DNA of 64,000 nt from Siphonodentalium dalli (Eukaryota; Mollusca; Scaphopoda; Gadilida; Siphonodentaliidae): the NCBI GenBank assembly GCA_032622095.1, contig CP136064.1:140139954-140203953 (forward strand), written 5' to 3'. Each line of letters starts with the position of its first letter. Position 1 is the stretch's first letter. The notes under the pieces were generated by a model. It searched no databases. It was not told the origin of the DNA and saw nothing but the letters and a program-made list of their open reading frames with translations. A program made the position numbers and the translations under genes. Of this stretch, positions 12,801 through 22,669 are shown piece by piece.

Positions 12801-14008
12801 GAATCAAGAATGTAATCTAAAAGTCCGTCTATATTCATACACTCGAGCGAGCGACGCGCGTCGTTTGTGTCGTCATTCTGGAAAACATCATTCAAATTTT
12901 TTGTGCGCGCATTGAAATCGCCACTGATCAAAATCGCGTCGGAGTCAAGCCTCACTCTACGAACTTCCCTCTCTAACCGATCTGACCAATCATCGTCAGC
13001 ATATCGCGTCCCTGATGGCGGTATATACACAGATCCAATAAGCAGGGTGTGTGGCTGCTCATTAAATGTTAATCGCACCCAAACAACACAATTACATTCA
13101 GAATCAATTACTGTTATATCACACCTTGCTGTAAGCGACGACTTAGTAGCAATAACAATTCCTCCACATCGCTTGCCAGATCCGATATGTCTACCTTTTG
13201 AACCTCGTATGTCAAAGTTCGGAATTGTGAGTTCATCTTCAGCAAAAGCTTTAGTTTCTGATAAGCAAATGAGATCATAACCATCTAACATTTTGATAAA
13301 ATCAGGATACTCAAGTCATTTTTCTAATCCACAAACATTCAGAGATAAAATTCTTAATTTTGCTTGCATATTATCGTTACAGTTATCATGTGTGATAGTG
13401 TTACATACATTGACACCAACGTCGGGATTTACCTCAGCGATCACATCGTGTGTAAATATATGATCACAGTCTAAAGATTCACTGTTATATTGACCAATGT
13501 CGTCGCTTTGGTTGACAAACAATTCTTTCAACTCATTATGGTAATCACATTCAGCATAATTGTGGTTGTCATCAACAAAGTGAGTATACTTATCCAATAG
13601 ATCACAATCAGTTGGTGACCGGTGAATAATGGTGTTATGATTATCAATAGAACATAAATTGTCACAATACATATCGCACTCATTGCATAGGGCCATATTC
13701 GATTTACAGAATGTATCAGCTGGAAGACAAATCTCGAAAGCGAGGCTTTCAAGTCCGTGTTCCAAGGTACAGGGGTCATTTAGCCTCAAAGTTGTCTCAA
13801 AACCAGGGCCTGGTTTTGAGACACCATTGATGCTAAATATTGGCATCGCCATACTGATTGGAGAAACATTATTACTGATCGTTCCTTTAAGATAAAATGG
13901 ATCGTGCATGATATAATCATAGAATGGCACAACTCTCTCTCCATTTTCATTAAGCGTTTTGTCACTTATCGAACTAGAAGTGGCACAAAATATCTTTGGC
14001 TTACACAT
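9887..14008 (-). pseudogene. LINE ORF2: endonuclease + reverse transcriptase, one in-frame TGA
   Basis: The frame from ATG 14008 to the stop at 9887 spans 1,374 codons and is broken only by TGA at 13316-13318 (codon 231). The protein would nick target DNA and reverse-transcribe the element RNA. It starts with about 215 residues of Cys- and Asp-rich sequence of unknown role. The endonuclease follows: LSLNVCGLEK just before the stop, LICLSETKAF just after it, then GDFNAR, SLIDYF and SDIHSSLSL, so the usual N, E, D and H residues are present. The RT has FVDFRKAFDTVW (motif A), LFQGELMSPLLFSLY and ILYADDT near residue 985. A C-x2-C-x8-H-x4-C motif (CSACGEALGDEYHLIIVC) lies near residue 1308. The stop falls between the first two catalytic motifs, so full-length product requires readthrough, or this copy is dead. 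Confidence 0.93.
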
Positions 14009-14116
14009 ACTGTTGTGCGTAATATAATCATTTGACGACTGTAAGTTCGTATTTTTTTGTACAGAAAGACAATTATCATTTTTTAAATATGATATATAAG
14101 GGTGGACATATTCATA

Positions 14117-15619
14117 TCATTCGTCGTATTTGAGTGTTTTTTTCTCAGGAGAGTCTCTATCACTGAGATGTCTCCGCTTGCGTTCTGATGCAACCGTTTC
14201 CGTCAGCCTCTTAGTCAGTTCTCCCTTCCCCTCAGGGCTCAGGTGAACGCCGGAAGTGTCCTTTCCATCGAATAACGGCCGTACAACATTTCCTGTATCT
14301 GAGTTCTTAAAGATGGTGTCATTGTCGATGAAACATAGTTCTGCACGGCTTACACAAAGTTCACCCATGAATGTGTTCACTTCCGCTGCTGCCTTGTTGT
14401 AATCTTGAATTTTCGTCCCTCTACCTTTCCTGGGTGGTATGCTGCATAAGCTAAATTTAGCTTCTGGAAAATTATTTTTCAACTTGTCGACGCAGTTCAT
14501 AATGTTCACAGTTATTCTGCTGATTCGCATGTTGTAATAAGGCAGGTCGTTGGTTCCCAAGTGAACCGTCACCGACTCCACAGTATCCGGCTGTACGGTG
14601 TTATGCTTATACGCTTCGTCAATAAGCATATCAATGTCAGTGAACTTTGCCCCTGACGCCTGTACGACCATCATGTCAGGATCAGTTACCGGGAGTGCCC
14701 GACAATTGCTCGCTCCGAGTATAATCGAACGGGCCCGTGATAATTCGCCAGGTTTGGCAGTGTACACAGAAGCCTTCAACTTTGTGTTATGCTTGGTGAT
14801 CATCGTTGAATCCTGTTCACTATCATCCGTTTCAGATTTACCGTCGTCTTTCGGTTCTTTTGTGTTTGAATTTCCGTTAATGTCTGCTTTGTCTTGCTCC
14901 AACTCATCGCTGATTGGTGGCTTGCGCTGATTGCGACATTCAACCTGTCGATGTCCTGGCATTCGACACGCCCTACAACCGATTGGCCGAGCACAGTCAA
15001 TTGTTGAGTGGGTCTCATCAAAGCACCGCCCGCAAGGGGGCTTACTACGATCTCTGTTCAGTGAACACCTTTGATTGAGGTAATGTTTTTGTTCACACAT
15101 TCTACAGTCAATAATGGTACGATTGGAGAACAGCTTCACTCGAATGTCTCCTATTTCCAATTCAATTGGCAAGTCTGAACAGTTGTCAATCTGACAAAAT
15201 CGCGTCCCTGTCTCCAAGTCTGGCCTACCACGTACCGTTCCCCGCTTGAAGCTATCATCAACAACAGTTCCATAACTAGAGAGGGCTTCGATAATATAAT
15301 CATCATCGAATTCAATTGGCGCTTCTCTAATGGTAACGAGCGTGTACTGTTCTGCCATATCTTGAAGTCTGACGACTCTTCTGTCTAATTTCAGACCATG
15401 TTCAATGAGTTCTGTTTTGGCGTTCTCGGTACTTACAGTTATAAGAACACGAGTCCTAGTAATTTGAACACCTCTCACCACCCCATGAATTACTAGGTGG
15501 TTTATCGCGTCCAAAACTTCCTCGTGAGAAATTCTCCTAATGTGTTCTCTCTCCTTATCGAATGTTACAGTCAATTTTGGTGCGAACTGTACCTTTTTCG
15601 GGTCCGACGCCTTCCCCAT
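14117..15619 (-). CDS. LINE ORF1: RNA-binding protein with zinc knuckles and SGNH esterase domain
   Basis: An intact 500-codon frame. The first true ATG is at 15619 (AGA-ATG-G context); the open frame upstream has none. Residues 10-165 look like one or two RRM-type folds (LITVSTENAKTELIEHGL, then a YTLVTIREAP strand). Three CCHC-like knuckles follow: C172-C175-H179-C185, C196-C199-H204-C209 and C215-C218-H223-C228. After an acidic linker (235-290) an SGNH/GDSL hydrolase domain spans about 298-475, with GASNCR (Ser304), HLGTNDL (Asn357) and SGVHLSPEG (His459). The usual Asp two before that His is Ser here, with an Asp at 454. The last 25 residues are basic. Such proteins coat element RNA; the substrate of the esterase domain is unknown. 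Confidence 0.92.
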   Translation of the reverse strand: MGKASDPKKVQFAPKLTVTFDKEREHIRRISHEEVLDAINHLVIHGVVRGVQITRTRVLITVSTENAKTELIEHGLKLDRRVVRLQDMAEQYTLVTIREAPIEFDDDYIIEALSSYGTVVDDSFKRGTVRGRPDLETGTRFCQIDNCSDLPIELEIGDIRVKLFSNRTIIDCRMCEQKHYLNQRCSLNRDRSKPPCGRCFDETHSTIDCARPIGCRACRMPGHRQVECRNQRKPPISDELEQDKADINGNSNTKEPKDDGKSETDDSEQDSTMITKHNTKLKASVYTAKPGELSRARSIILGASNCRALPVTDPDMMVVQASGAKFTDIDMLIDEAYKHNTVQPDTVESVTVHLGTNDLPYYNMRISRITVNIMNCVDKLKNNFPEAKFSLCSIPPRKGRGTKIQDYNKAAAEVNTFMGELCVSRAELCFIDNDTIFKNSDTGNVVRPLFDGKDTSGVHLSPEGKGELTKRLTETVASERKRRHLSDRDSPEKKTLKYDE

Positions 15620-15789
15620 TCTTATTCCACGTGTATATATAATTATCAGCAACGGAATCACACAACAGTCTTACATATCAATCGATTAAACGTCCAGTAA
15701 TGAATATATGCCCAGCCAGACACACATTTCGGCGTGGTTATGAATAAACATTCGAAAAATTCAGAGAGAAAAAATCAAAACAACCGGCC

Positions 15790-15800
15790 GCCGCCATCTT
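15790..15800 (-). promoter_or_regulatory. YY1-like site at the LINE 5' end
   Basis: Read on the minus strand the junction is AAGATGGCGGC, a perfect match to the vertebrate YY1 consensus (AAnATGGCGGC). It overlaps the first bases of the element; the AA comes from the target duplication. Human L1 has a YY1 site at the same place, where it sets the transcription start. That it works here is inference. Confidence 0.45.
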
Positions 15801-16490
15801 ATCCAGTGAGCATCTTTCTGGGATAAGATGATCGAGTCACACTAAATTGTTCTATAATTTAATTTATATCTTTCAACCAATACTTTGAAAAGAATTAATT
15901 CTGATTTCTTTTGAAACTTAGTATATTACTGAGAATATTCAATATAAACATATTTACAAATCTTCAAATGTTAATGCAAACAAAATCGCAATATTCCAGA
16001 AATTTAAAGTCCCCTCTCTTACAAGAGTGAGCACCGTGCTGTGCCAAGAAGATCAATTTGAACTATTTTAACCCAATCAGGTTATTATAGATCGATCAGT
16101 GGTTCACCTTGACCTGTTAAATGATTTATTTTGTATTGGTCTCGGGTATTGCTCTTCACCACATAATAACATATTTGAAGCGTCAGTGCAAATCATATGA
16201 TGTGACAGCGCATGTAATAAATGTGGAAAAGACCTCTCAAACGTGAGTGCAAATACATGTGGGTAACCGTAATAAAATAAATTATTTGCACCAATACACA
16301 CAATTGAATTGTGCTTAATTTATATTGGTATTGCAGTGAGGAGGGTCTCACATTTCACATTTGGTGATTTAAAGTTCATTTACTAAATAATTGGACTTAT
16401 CTTAAGCATACTTAATATTAAAGTAACATTACTCTGCAGTCTCTTGGGGTCCAAATAAGCATACATGTATGCTTACTAATTATTTGAAAA

Positions 16491-17576
16491 GTTGCCGCCC
16501 TGTATGGTGCTTATTTGGGTCCGTATGTTTATTTAAAAAGTGGGATTGTCAAGAAGGTTATACTATAGTCCTATCAGAATTGCTGGAGCCTTTACTCAGA
16601 TCAGTAAAAGATAATGCAAACATGTTGATGGAAGTCTGTTTGGTAACGCATATAACAACAAACAGTGCAGAATTTGAGAAATATATGTGATTGACCTTAT
16701 AGTATTTCAGATGGACTTGCTTCCATGTTGTAAATTGCCACCCTGTACTCTTATTCCGCCCGTACTATTATTGGATTTAGCAGAATTGTACACCCTGTAC
16801 TCTTATTCCGCACCGTGTGCTTATTTGGACCCCAAGAGTATTGTTCTTAAGCACAATTAGTTGTACCAGAACTGAAAATTTAATCTCTATAATTTGTTTC
16901 AGGTGCTGTGACTAAATTGATACTATTCAACTGTGTCATATTGTGTGTTGGCTGTTCTGCAGAACTGCCTTTATTCAAGTCAAGATGGGCTTTGATTGCA
17001 CTCCAGTGTATGATCTCTAGTTTTACTGACTACAGTGAGTAAAATTTTCTTTGGTCAACCTGATCGCTCAGATTGCAGATGGCTAATTCAAGTAAAAGGA
17101 TAGCGCACTACATTTAACTTTATGACAGAACTACATTTTTCTCTATAAAATTGATGTGAAAGACTCCGGTAGGGTGACCCGGTGATCATATAGAAATGGA
17201 GATAATCTCGCTCAATATAGTTATTTTTACAAATATATCCAAATTGACAACACAATCATCATTCCCATATATATATATATATTAATTAAATGCAGTTTAT
17301 TGTCGATAGTTGCATATGATGTTTTCTATATATTGTGGACAATTATCAACATATTTAAAAGTTTTTTGCTGGTATGAGTCACGATATCAGTATCTGAACA
17401 AATATTAACTGCTAAATTTTTAGCATTTAGCATATTTGGAAAATGGCCATTCTCAACCTCGCCCATCTAGGCGGGGGATATCTTACCCCCGTCAGCAACC
17501 TGCTTGTTTGTTCTGCAATTATCCATGATTTGACAGGATATCGGCCTATGGTTGCAAGCTCATAGCCTCATAATAT
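16491..17576. other. Non-coding stretch with inverted GGGGTCCAAATAAGCA motifs
   Basis: The end of segment B' has CTTGGGGTCCAAATAAGCA (from about 16442). Its exact reverse complement TGCTTATTTGGACCCCAAG lies at about 16818, with a weaker copy near 16500. CACCCTGTACTCTTATTCCGC occurs twice (about 16741 and 16789). These could be element ends, but I could not join them to a defined element. No gene is supported. Confidence 0.5.
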
Positions 17577-17609
17577 GTGACATTTCTCAATTTTCCGGGG
17601 TTTTTTCAG

Positions 17610-18285
17610 CTCAAGAACTTCAAGATGAATCTGTCTTCTAGTACAAGATTGGCCAGTGGTGCATATGATAATGGTAAGGTTGTGACATCTGGCATACATA
17701 ACAGGTCCTTCTTTTTGAATTATTCTGATGGTATCATCGTTCAGAAACAATTGCAGATTCCTTCCTTTCACTTATTGACTGGGGGTGAAAACTTTGTAGA
17801 CATTCAAACAAAAAATGTTATGCCACCAGAAGACCAGGTCCGAACATTCATAAGTAATTTGCTGTTTAAAAACTCATGTGAAAACCATACTCATTTTATA
17901 ACAGTGGAGATGGGTAATTTATCATTGGATATATTGCATGAAATACTGGAAATATTCAATTCGTTCAGAAATTGAGTGGATAGATAACAAGACAATAAAT
18001 ATTCCTGGTGGTGCAAAATGTTTGGATAGTGCTGTTATAGATCAATTCAAGAGTAAAATAACTCAGTGTCCTCCTAACACACTTGTGAATTTGCCTGGTC
18101 TTCCAATTCATGTGGAAGATCTCGGTACATTAACAAATCAACGGTGGCTAAGCAGTGTCATCATAGAGGCCCTTTCTTTACAGATATCTCAAAATGCACC
18201 AGAGGTTCATGCTGAATATGTAACCAATATTCACAATTACAACAGAGAGTGCAAGTCTTGTTCAGGGATACTTGCCTATCAATAA
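17610..18285 (+). pseudogene. N-terminal part of the MULE-like protein
   Basis: The sequence just before 17610 is a good 3' splice site (GGGTTTTTTCAG), so this may be an internal exon start. The first frame (to 17975) is followed after a one-base shift by the frame 17938-18285, the join lying near 17960. The second frame contains LTNQRWLSSVIIEALSLQI, which faintly resembles the WLxDxxI start of Ulp1/C48 cysteine proteases. Some MULEs carry such a domain, but I do not see its H-D-C residues downstream, so the similarity may be chance. Confidence 0.5.
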
Positions 18286-18906
18286 GTCAAGGCTTATTTT
18301 CAACTTTTTAATTTTAATTTGTAATGGTATTGAAACAAGTAAACTAGAAGTAGTATATTGTCATGATCACACTTGTGTAACTGTCCCAAAATTTGGAATT
18401 CATAAGGGATATGAGAGGCACAGATGCCGAGAGAGTTGTTCGAACGGTTATATGTTGCAATCATGTAGCAGTGTTTCTGATGTTAGTGCCCTTATAGGCT
18501 CTGCTATATGCTGCTTGAATGATGACCTTTTTCTGAAATGGTAAAGAAGACCCCAAATAATGAGATTATATCTAGAGTAAAATATTTGTTCAGAGTGTCA
18601 AATTATTCTGATTTCTTACGTAGAGTTTTGATCAGTTGGCTACTGTTAGGAAGTATTGAATTGGATATGCTGTACGTTACAGATCAAGGTAATGGTAATT
18701 CATTGTCAATGCCAGTTCAGAAAACTCTCACAATGACATCAATACAACAATCTGTTCCACCCTCGTCAAAGCAAATATCAAAACTGTGTGTCGAAGATAA
18801 GAAACACAAAGTCACACCTGTCAAAAATTGTATTCAGAGCAAAAAATATCACGATCTTTTAATTGTTCCACCAAGTATTAGTCACCTGATGATCAAAAAG
18901 CCATAA
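18272..18906 (+). pseudogene. Middle part of the MULE-like protein
   Basis: Two overlapping frames (18272-18544 and 18538-18906) continue the same protein after further shifts. The first has clustered Cys and His (YCHDHTCVTVPKFG, RHRCRESCSNGYM), possibly a zinc-binding unit. The second is a basic, Ser-rich linker that ends at TAA 18904-18906. The next long frame follows in the same register, so that stop is probably a point mutation in a once continuous frame. Confidence 0.45.
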
Positions 18907-20253
18907 TTGCTTTGTGACAAAACACGCGGTTGTCTCATGGTAGCCATTCAGACTGAAAAAGGCAAGTTAACAAAAAACTTAAAATGCTCTGAGCAAATTA
19001 AAGAAGATCTTTTGGTCATTCACAAGATAAATGATTTTTTGTCCAGCTCAGAATGTTTATTATGGATTGAAAAATCAGTGCAAACAAAACAAAACAAATC
19101 TAAGACAGGACTAAATGTCCACCCGTCTCTCAAAGAATGTATGTATGGAGAACCCCGTGTGTTTTTTATTAAGAAAGATTTGAAATTACGTTGTGAGTGT
19201 GACACAAAATATGGTACATGTTTGACAAAGACATTCAAGTGTAGTAATGAAGGTAAGGCGGACAGTGTTGCACTGTCCAGAATTCAAGAATTTCTGCTCT
19301 CTGATGATGCTATTTCCCGGTCAGAACCAGATGAGTGGGTATTTCAGAAGAAAGTCGATACAGGCAATGAATTAAAATGGTATTGTAATCAGCTAACCTT
19401 TGATATAAACAAAGATTTACACATTTATAAAGGTGTATCAGAATACCTGGGACATCAAACAACTCTGAAAGCATATGTCACAATCAACAAATTGTGGGGT
19501 AAGACCCATAGATTCGATGAAAAGTACGAACTTGCAGATCCTGTTGAGGAAGTTGATAACTGTGCTGTCAGGATGTTGATTACATGTGCAGGCAATTCGG
19601 AACAATGTCGAGGCAAATGTCATAACTTGCTCTCATTGATTGATTTAAGCTCCAGTGTAAGAGTGTGCTCCGCTTGCAATGAAAATCTTTCCGATGATAG
19701 CAATATGTGTGATCATTATTGCTCAGATTCTTCTTCCAAGTGGTATCACATTGGCGAAGAAACAGTTTGTAATGCTTGTTATAGATACTACGAGAAGAAA
19801 GGTGTTAAACGACCAGCTGTATTTGTAAACAAGTCACAAATGAAGTTTCCAAAATCTCATCATGAACACTTTTCTTGCAATTGGAAATTAAAGCTTGTCA
19901 TCTATTCTGATGACATTGAAACATGGCACAGAGATAACATATTTTATCATGCCGAAGAACCGAATCTGAAACTAAACTCAATGAAGCGCCCTTCTCTCAC
20001 ATCTCGTCATAATTGGGATACAATGCGTGGGAACAATTCGAGTGCAAAGAACATTTTTACAAACACCCATTCTAAAACTGCTAAACTTTTTGGTGATTCA
20101 GAGATTACATCGGTGCATCCATTACAACAAATTCAACGTCGTATCAGAATTTTAGATACTCATATAATAAAAGTATTGATTAAAGAGCATTCAAAGCCCC
20201 TTGAAGGCTCAGACTGGAGACAAACCGAACAGCTCTTGGAAAGTAATCCGTAG
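18907..20253 (+). pseudogene. MULE-like protein: GATA-like zinc-finger region
   Basis: An uninterrupted 448-codon stretch. Around 19666-19821 it has CSAC, then 30 residues, then CNACYRYYEKKGVKRP. The second half matches the GATA finger end (CNACGxYxxxxGxxRP), and a Trp precedes it as in GATA factors. The spacer is longer than the classical 17-20 residues and holds two extra Cys and a His. Such a finger would bind DNA, probably the element ends. Upstream are two repeated modules (each with a C-x-C near a KTFKCS or KNLKCS motif) of unknown role. The frame ends at TAG 20251, and similar coding continues in the same register to 20472. Confidence 0.6.
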
Positions 20254-21679
20254 TCTGTCCTTTTCTTTCAAAGAGGTGATGATGAGATTGATAGAAAGTA
20301 TCATATTGTGATTGCAGAGGATGAAAGTTGTCATTCAATTAGGCGATTTGGAAAGACAGTTGTTGGCTATGATGTTAAGCATGATTTTATGTCTGCCAGG
20401 TTTCCAACATCACTTTTAACCTTTTCAGATAACACAAACTCTGGACGAGCTGGACCCATTTTGCATAAGTAATATTAATGAGGCTGATGCACATTCGTTG
20501 AATTTGCAAGCCATTATGGCAAATGTACCTTCCTCAAACATTGATTGTGAACATCGAAAAGAGTATCGATTGTTTAATGATGGAATGGGTTTTTTTTCCT
20601 TTCGACCTTGCTCATTTAGGGATCCCATCAGATTTATGATTCAACATGATAAGGATAAAGCTATCAGAGCAGCTGCCAGAAGTCTTAATTTCCCTTCAGC
20701 ATTATGCAATTTCCATATTTTTAATGCCTTCAGAAAGTATCTGAATGAAAATGATGCCAAGCTTTTTTTAAGACCACTTGAAACTGGCTTCAAATGTGTA
20801 ATGAGAAGTTGGAATGAAACTGTCAGGACTTCTTCCGTAAATGAATATTTAAATTTCATCAAAGATCTTCCAGCTGATCTTATGTCTGAAAATTGTAAGA
20901 AGACGATCATAGATTATCTTGAAAAATTCTGGTTTTGTTGTGAGTGGACTGACTTTTTCAATGCGGAGAAATTATATAAAATACCCCAAAATGAAAGATT
21001 GAACCCCCTTATTTTGACATACAATTTAACAGAAATGAAATTCAGGGATATTGATCAATCATATTTGAATTCTTATGTAAACAAAAGAATTTCTTCTTTC
21101 TATGAGAAAGTTCTTTATCGGATATTTCAACATGATCTACACCAAATGAATCTGGCTCAGCCACCTCATAGAGAGAAAAATATCAAACATAAAAAGCATG
21201 AGGAAGAAATTGTAGCACGGGCTATAGATATCTTGAAATCGGGGAAGATAATTCAGACTGAATCATTTCAAAATTGGTGTTTCATTCAATCTCCTAAAAC
21301 TTTGAATAAATCTCATAAGTCTGAACTACCTGATGCCTATTTTATTGGTGATAATTTAATATCCGATGCAGATGAAGATCACGTCAATGAAGTATATAAT
21401 GATAATGATGAACTGGTTAGTCCTCCGTCATGTAGTGTAATCACAAAAGATATTCTCAGCGACATTCTTTGGACATGCAAGCTGCAAATATATATAAAGC
21501 ATCTGTGCTCAATTCTTTACCACCACATATCAAACACAGTTATCAGAACTCAAAAGATGAAGTGGTTAGTTATTAACAATAATAACCACTTTATTTTAGA
21601 GTTATCCATCATACACCCACAATTTGTCTGTTTGAGCACAAGGCAGACTAAATTAGTGTCCCAGATCTCGAGAAATTAA
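20254..21679 (+). pseudogene. MULE-like transposase core and C-terminus
   Basis: From 20254 to 20472 the frame reads VIAEDESCHS and then VVGYDVKHDFMSARFPTSLL, the first conserved Asp region. After a shift the frame 20498-21679 holds CSFRDPIRFMIQHDKDKAIRAA (second Asp, about 20650) and CNFHIFNAFRKYL (C-x2-H, 20705-20716), as expected in MULE transposases. A late acidic residue near EWTDFFNAEKL could complete the DDE triad. The C-terminal 120 residues include SFQNWCFIQSPKTLNKSH, a plausible post-core SWIM-like remnant without clear metal ligands. The copy is inactive because of its shifts and stops. Confidence 0.65.
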
Positions 21680-22132
21680 CTAATTTCAAAAATCGATATC
21701 TGATCACTCTGATCTTTGATGTGTGGGATCCTCGACTCGAATCAAATATGTTTTACCCCCGAAGCCAATGAAATAGTAATATAGGACCCTCTGATCGGAT
21801 TGAGTATCTTTAACTGTTGTTATATCCAAGAAATATAGTTGTGTGGCAGGGGGAAAAGTGGTTTATTATAACACAGCTTCGTCCAACCTTTATTCCTCCG
21901 TTGTCTTACCTGCCATTCTATTTGAAGCCTCTCTGATCAGAACGGGTGCCTCCTACCTGGCATTCTCGTCACCTATCTCGTTAAAACCATTGTTTCATGT
22001 TTTGAAATATGTCAGTTGAATATGAAACGTTTACAGGGCTTCCACACGGCAAGCCAAACCCGCTACTTTCTGAATACTAATTCTTTTACTTGAAAAATAT
22101 TTCTGTTGCTCTGGAGCATATGTACTTTTAGG
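21680..22132. other. Gene-free stretch
   Basis: Unique sequence without a supported frame between the MULE-like remnant and a 48-bp tandem repeat. Confidence 0.5.
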
Positions 22133-22276
22133 CGATAATCACAGCATAGGGTGAATGCGTTCCCTTCTCTTTCCAGTTAGCGGTAATCGCAGCATAGGGT
22201 GAATGCGTTCCCTTCTCTTTTCGGTTAGCGATAATCGCAGCATAGGGTGAATACGTTCCCTTCTCTTTTTATTTTG
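22133..22276 (+). repeat. 48-bp tandem repeat, three copies
   Basis: Three copies of a unit containing ATCGCAGCATAGGGTGAATG followed by CGTTCCCTTCTCTTT, differing by a few substitutions. Confidence 0.85.
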
Positions 22277-22410
22277 TTAAGAACTCGCAGCCTCTAAACA
22301 AAATTGTTTTAGTCAAGATAGGCGGCTGTGTGTGTTAGGAGGCACTTGTGTGTCAGATTGAAAGAGGCGTAAAATTGAATGGTAGTGTCAGATTATGTGT
22401 TCAATATGTT

Positions 22411-22622
22411 TTAACCCTTTCACGACGGGAGCTGTGCTGGTGCAGCATTGATCATGTGCAAGTGCTTTCTCTTATATATATGAGTCTCCCATAGGGAGTA
22501 TCGCATATAGAAGAGAATGCACTGGCTTACAAGGTCATATTAAATATTATTAGGCCAATGCATTCTCTAATATATGGAAGGCTCCCTATAGGATACTCCA
22601 TATATAAGAGAATATGTTATCA
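22411..22622. mobile_element. TTAA-type MITE, right end not found
   Basis: It starts TTAACCCTTTCACGACGGGAGC, matching the end of the complete MITE at 31914-32110. Internally it has inverted segments (GAGAATGCACTGGC facing GCCAATGCATTCTC, and CTCCCATAGGGAG facing CTCCCTATAGGA). The expected AAGGGTTAA right end is absent, so it is truncated or rearranged. Confidence 0.5.
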
Positions 22623-22669
22623 TACCCACTTTTTACAGGCAACATTCAACCAATGTTTTTACAGGTAAT

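Larger units (their letters stand above)
9363..15798 (-). mobile_element. Near-complete non-LTR retrotransposon (LINE), about 6.4 kb
   Basis: The boundaries are exact because the other copy of the host duplication lacks the insert. The flanking direct repeat is TTATC (9358-9362 and 15799-15803). On the minus strand the order is a 5' leader of about 180 bp starting GATGGCGGCGGCCGG, ORF1 (15619-14117), a gap of about 108 bp, ORF2 (14008-9887), and a 3' UTR of about 520 bp ending AATAAACAACAA with no long poly(A). ORF1 carries zinc knuckles plus an SGNH esterase domain and ORF2 an APE endonuclease plus reverse transcriptase, an architecture known from the CR1 group of the Jockey superfamily. Only one obvious lesion, an in-frame stop in ORF2, marks it as a young copy. 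Confidence 0.95.
8375..16490 (+). repeat. Tandem duplication, copy 2, interrupted by a LINE
   Basis: Segment A' runs 8375-9362 and segment B' 15799-16490. Removing 9363-15803 (the LINE plus one copy of the 5-bp target) restores the copy-1 order CACGTGTTATCCAGTGAGC. The LINE therefore entered after the duplication existed, or the duplication arose from a chromosome lacking it. Confidence 0.9.
17577..21679 (+). mobile_element. Decayed MULE-like DNA transposon gene region
   Basis: Successive plus-strand frames carry one protein in order: an N-terminal domain, a Cys-rich GATA-like finger, and a transposase core with a D, a second D and a C-x2-H. The reading frame shifts near 17960, 18275, 18540 and 20430-20498, and in-frame stops occur at 18904 and 20251. 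The total is near 1,350 codons, long for a MULE transposase but usual for versions with extra domains. No terminal inverted repeats could be assigned. The family (Phantom-like or other MULE branch) cannot be fixed by eye. Confidence 0.65.

Noticed and set aside
11445-13280. Several plus-strand frames of 60-137 codons
   Set aside because: All lie antisense to LINE ORF2 and mirror its codon structure.
14598-14930. A 110-codon plus frame
   Set aside because: Antisense shadow of LINE ORF1.
15620-15661. Upstream extension of ORF1 by 14 codons
   Set aside because: The extension begins at GTG, not ATG. The first ATG, in good context, is at 15619.
17938-18285. Confident call of a Ulp1/C48 protease in the MULE-like protein
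   Set aside because: Only a WLSSVII-type patch is seen; the catalytic His, Asp and Cys could not be located.
18434-18450. TGTTCGAAC resembling a tRNA B box
   Set aside because: No matching A box or cloverleaf around it, and it lies within the transposon coding remnant. No tRNA was found elsewhere.
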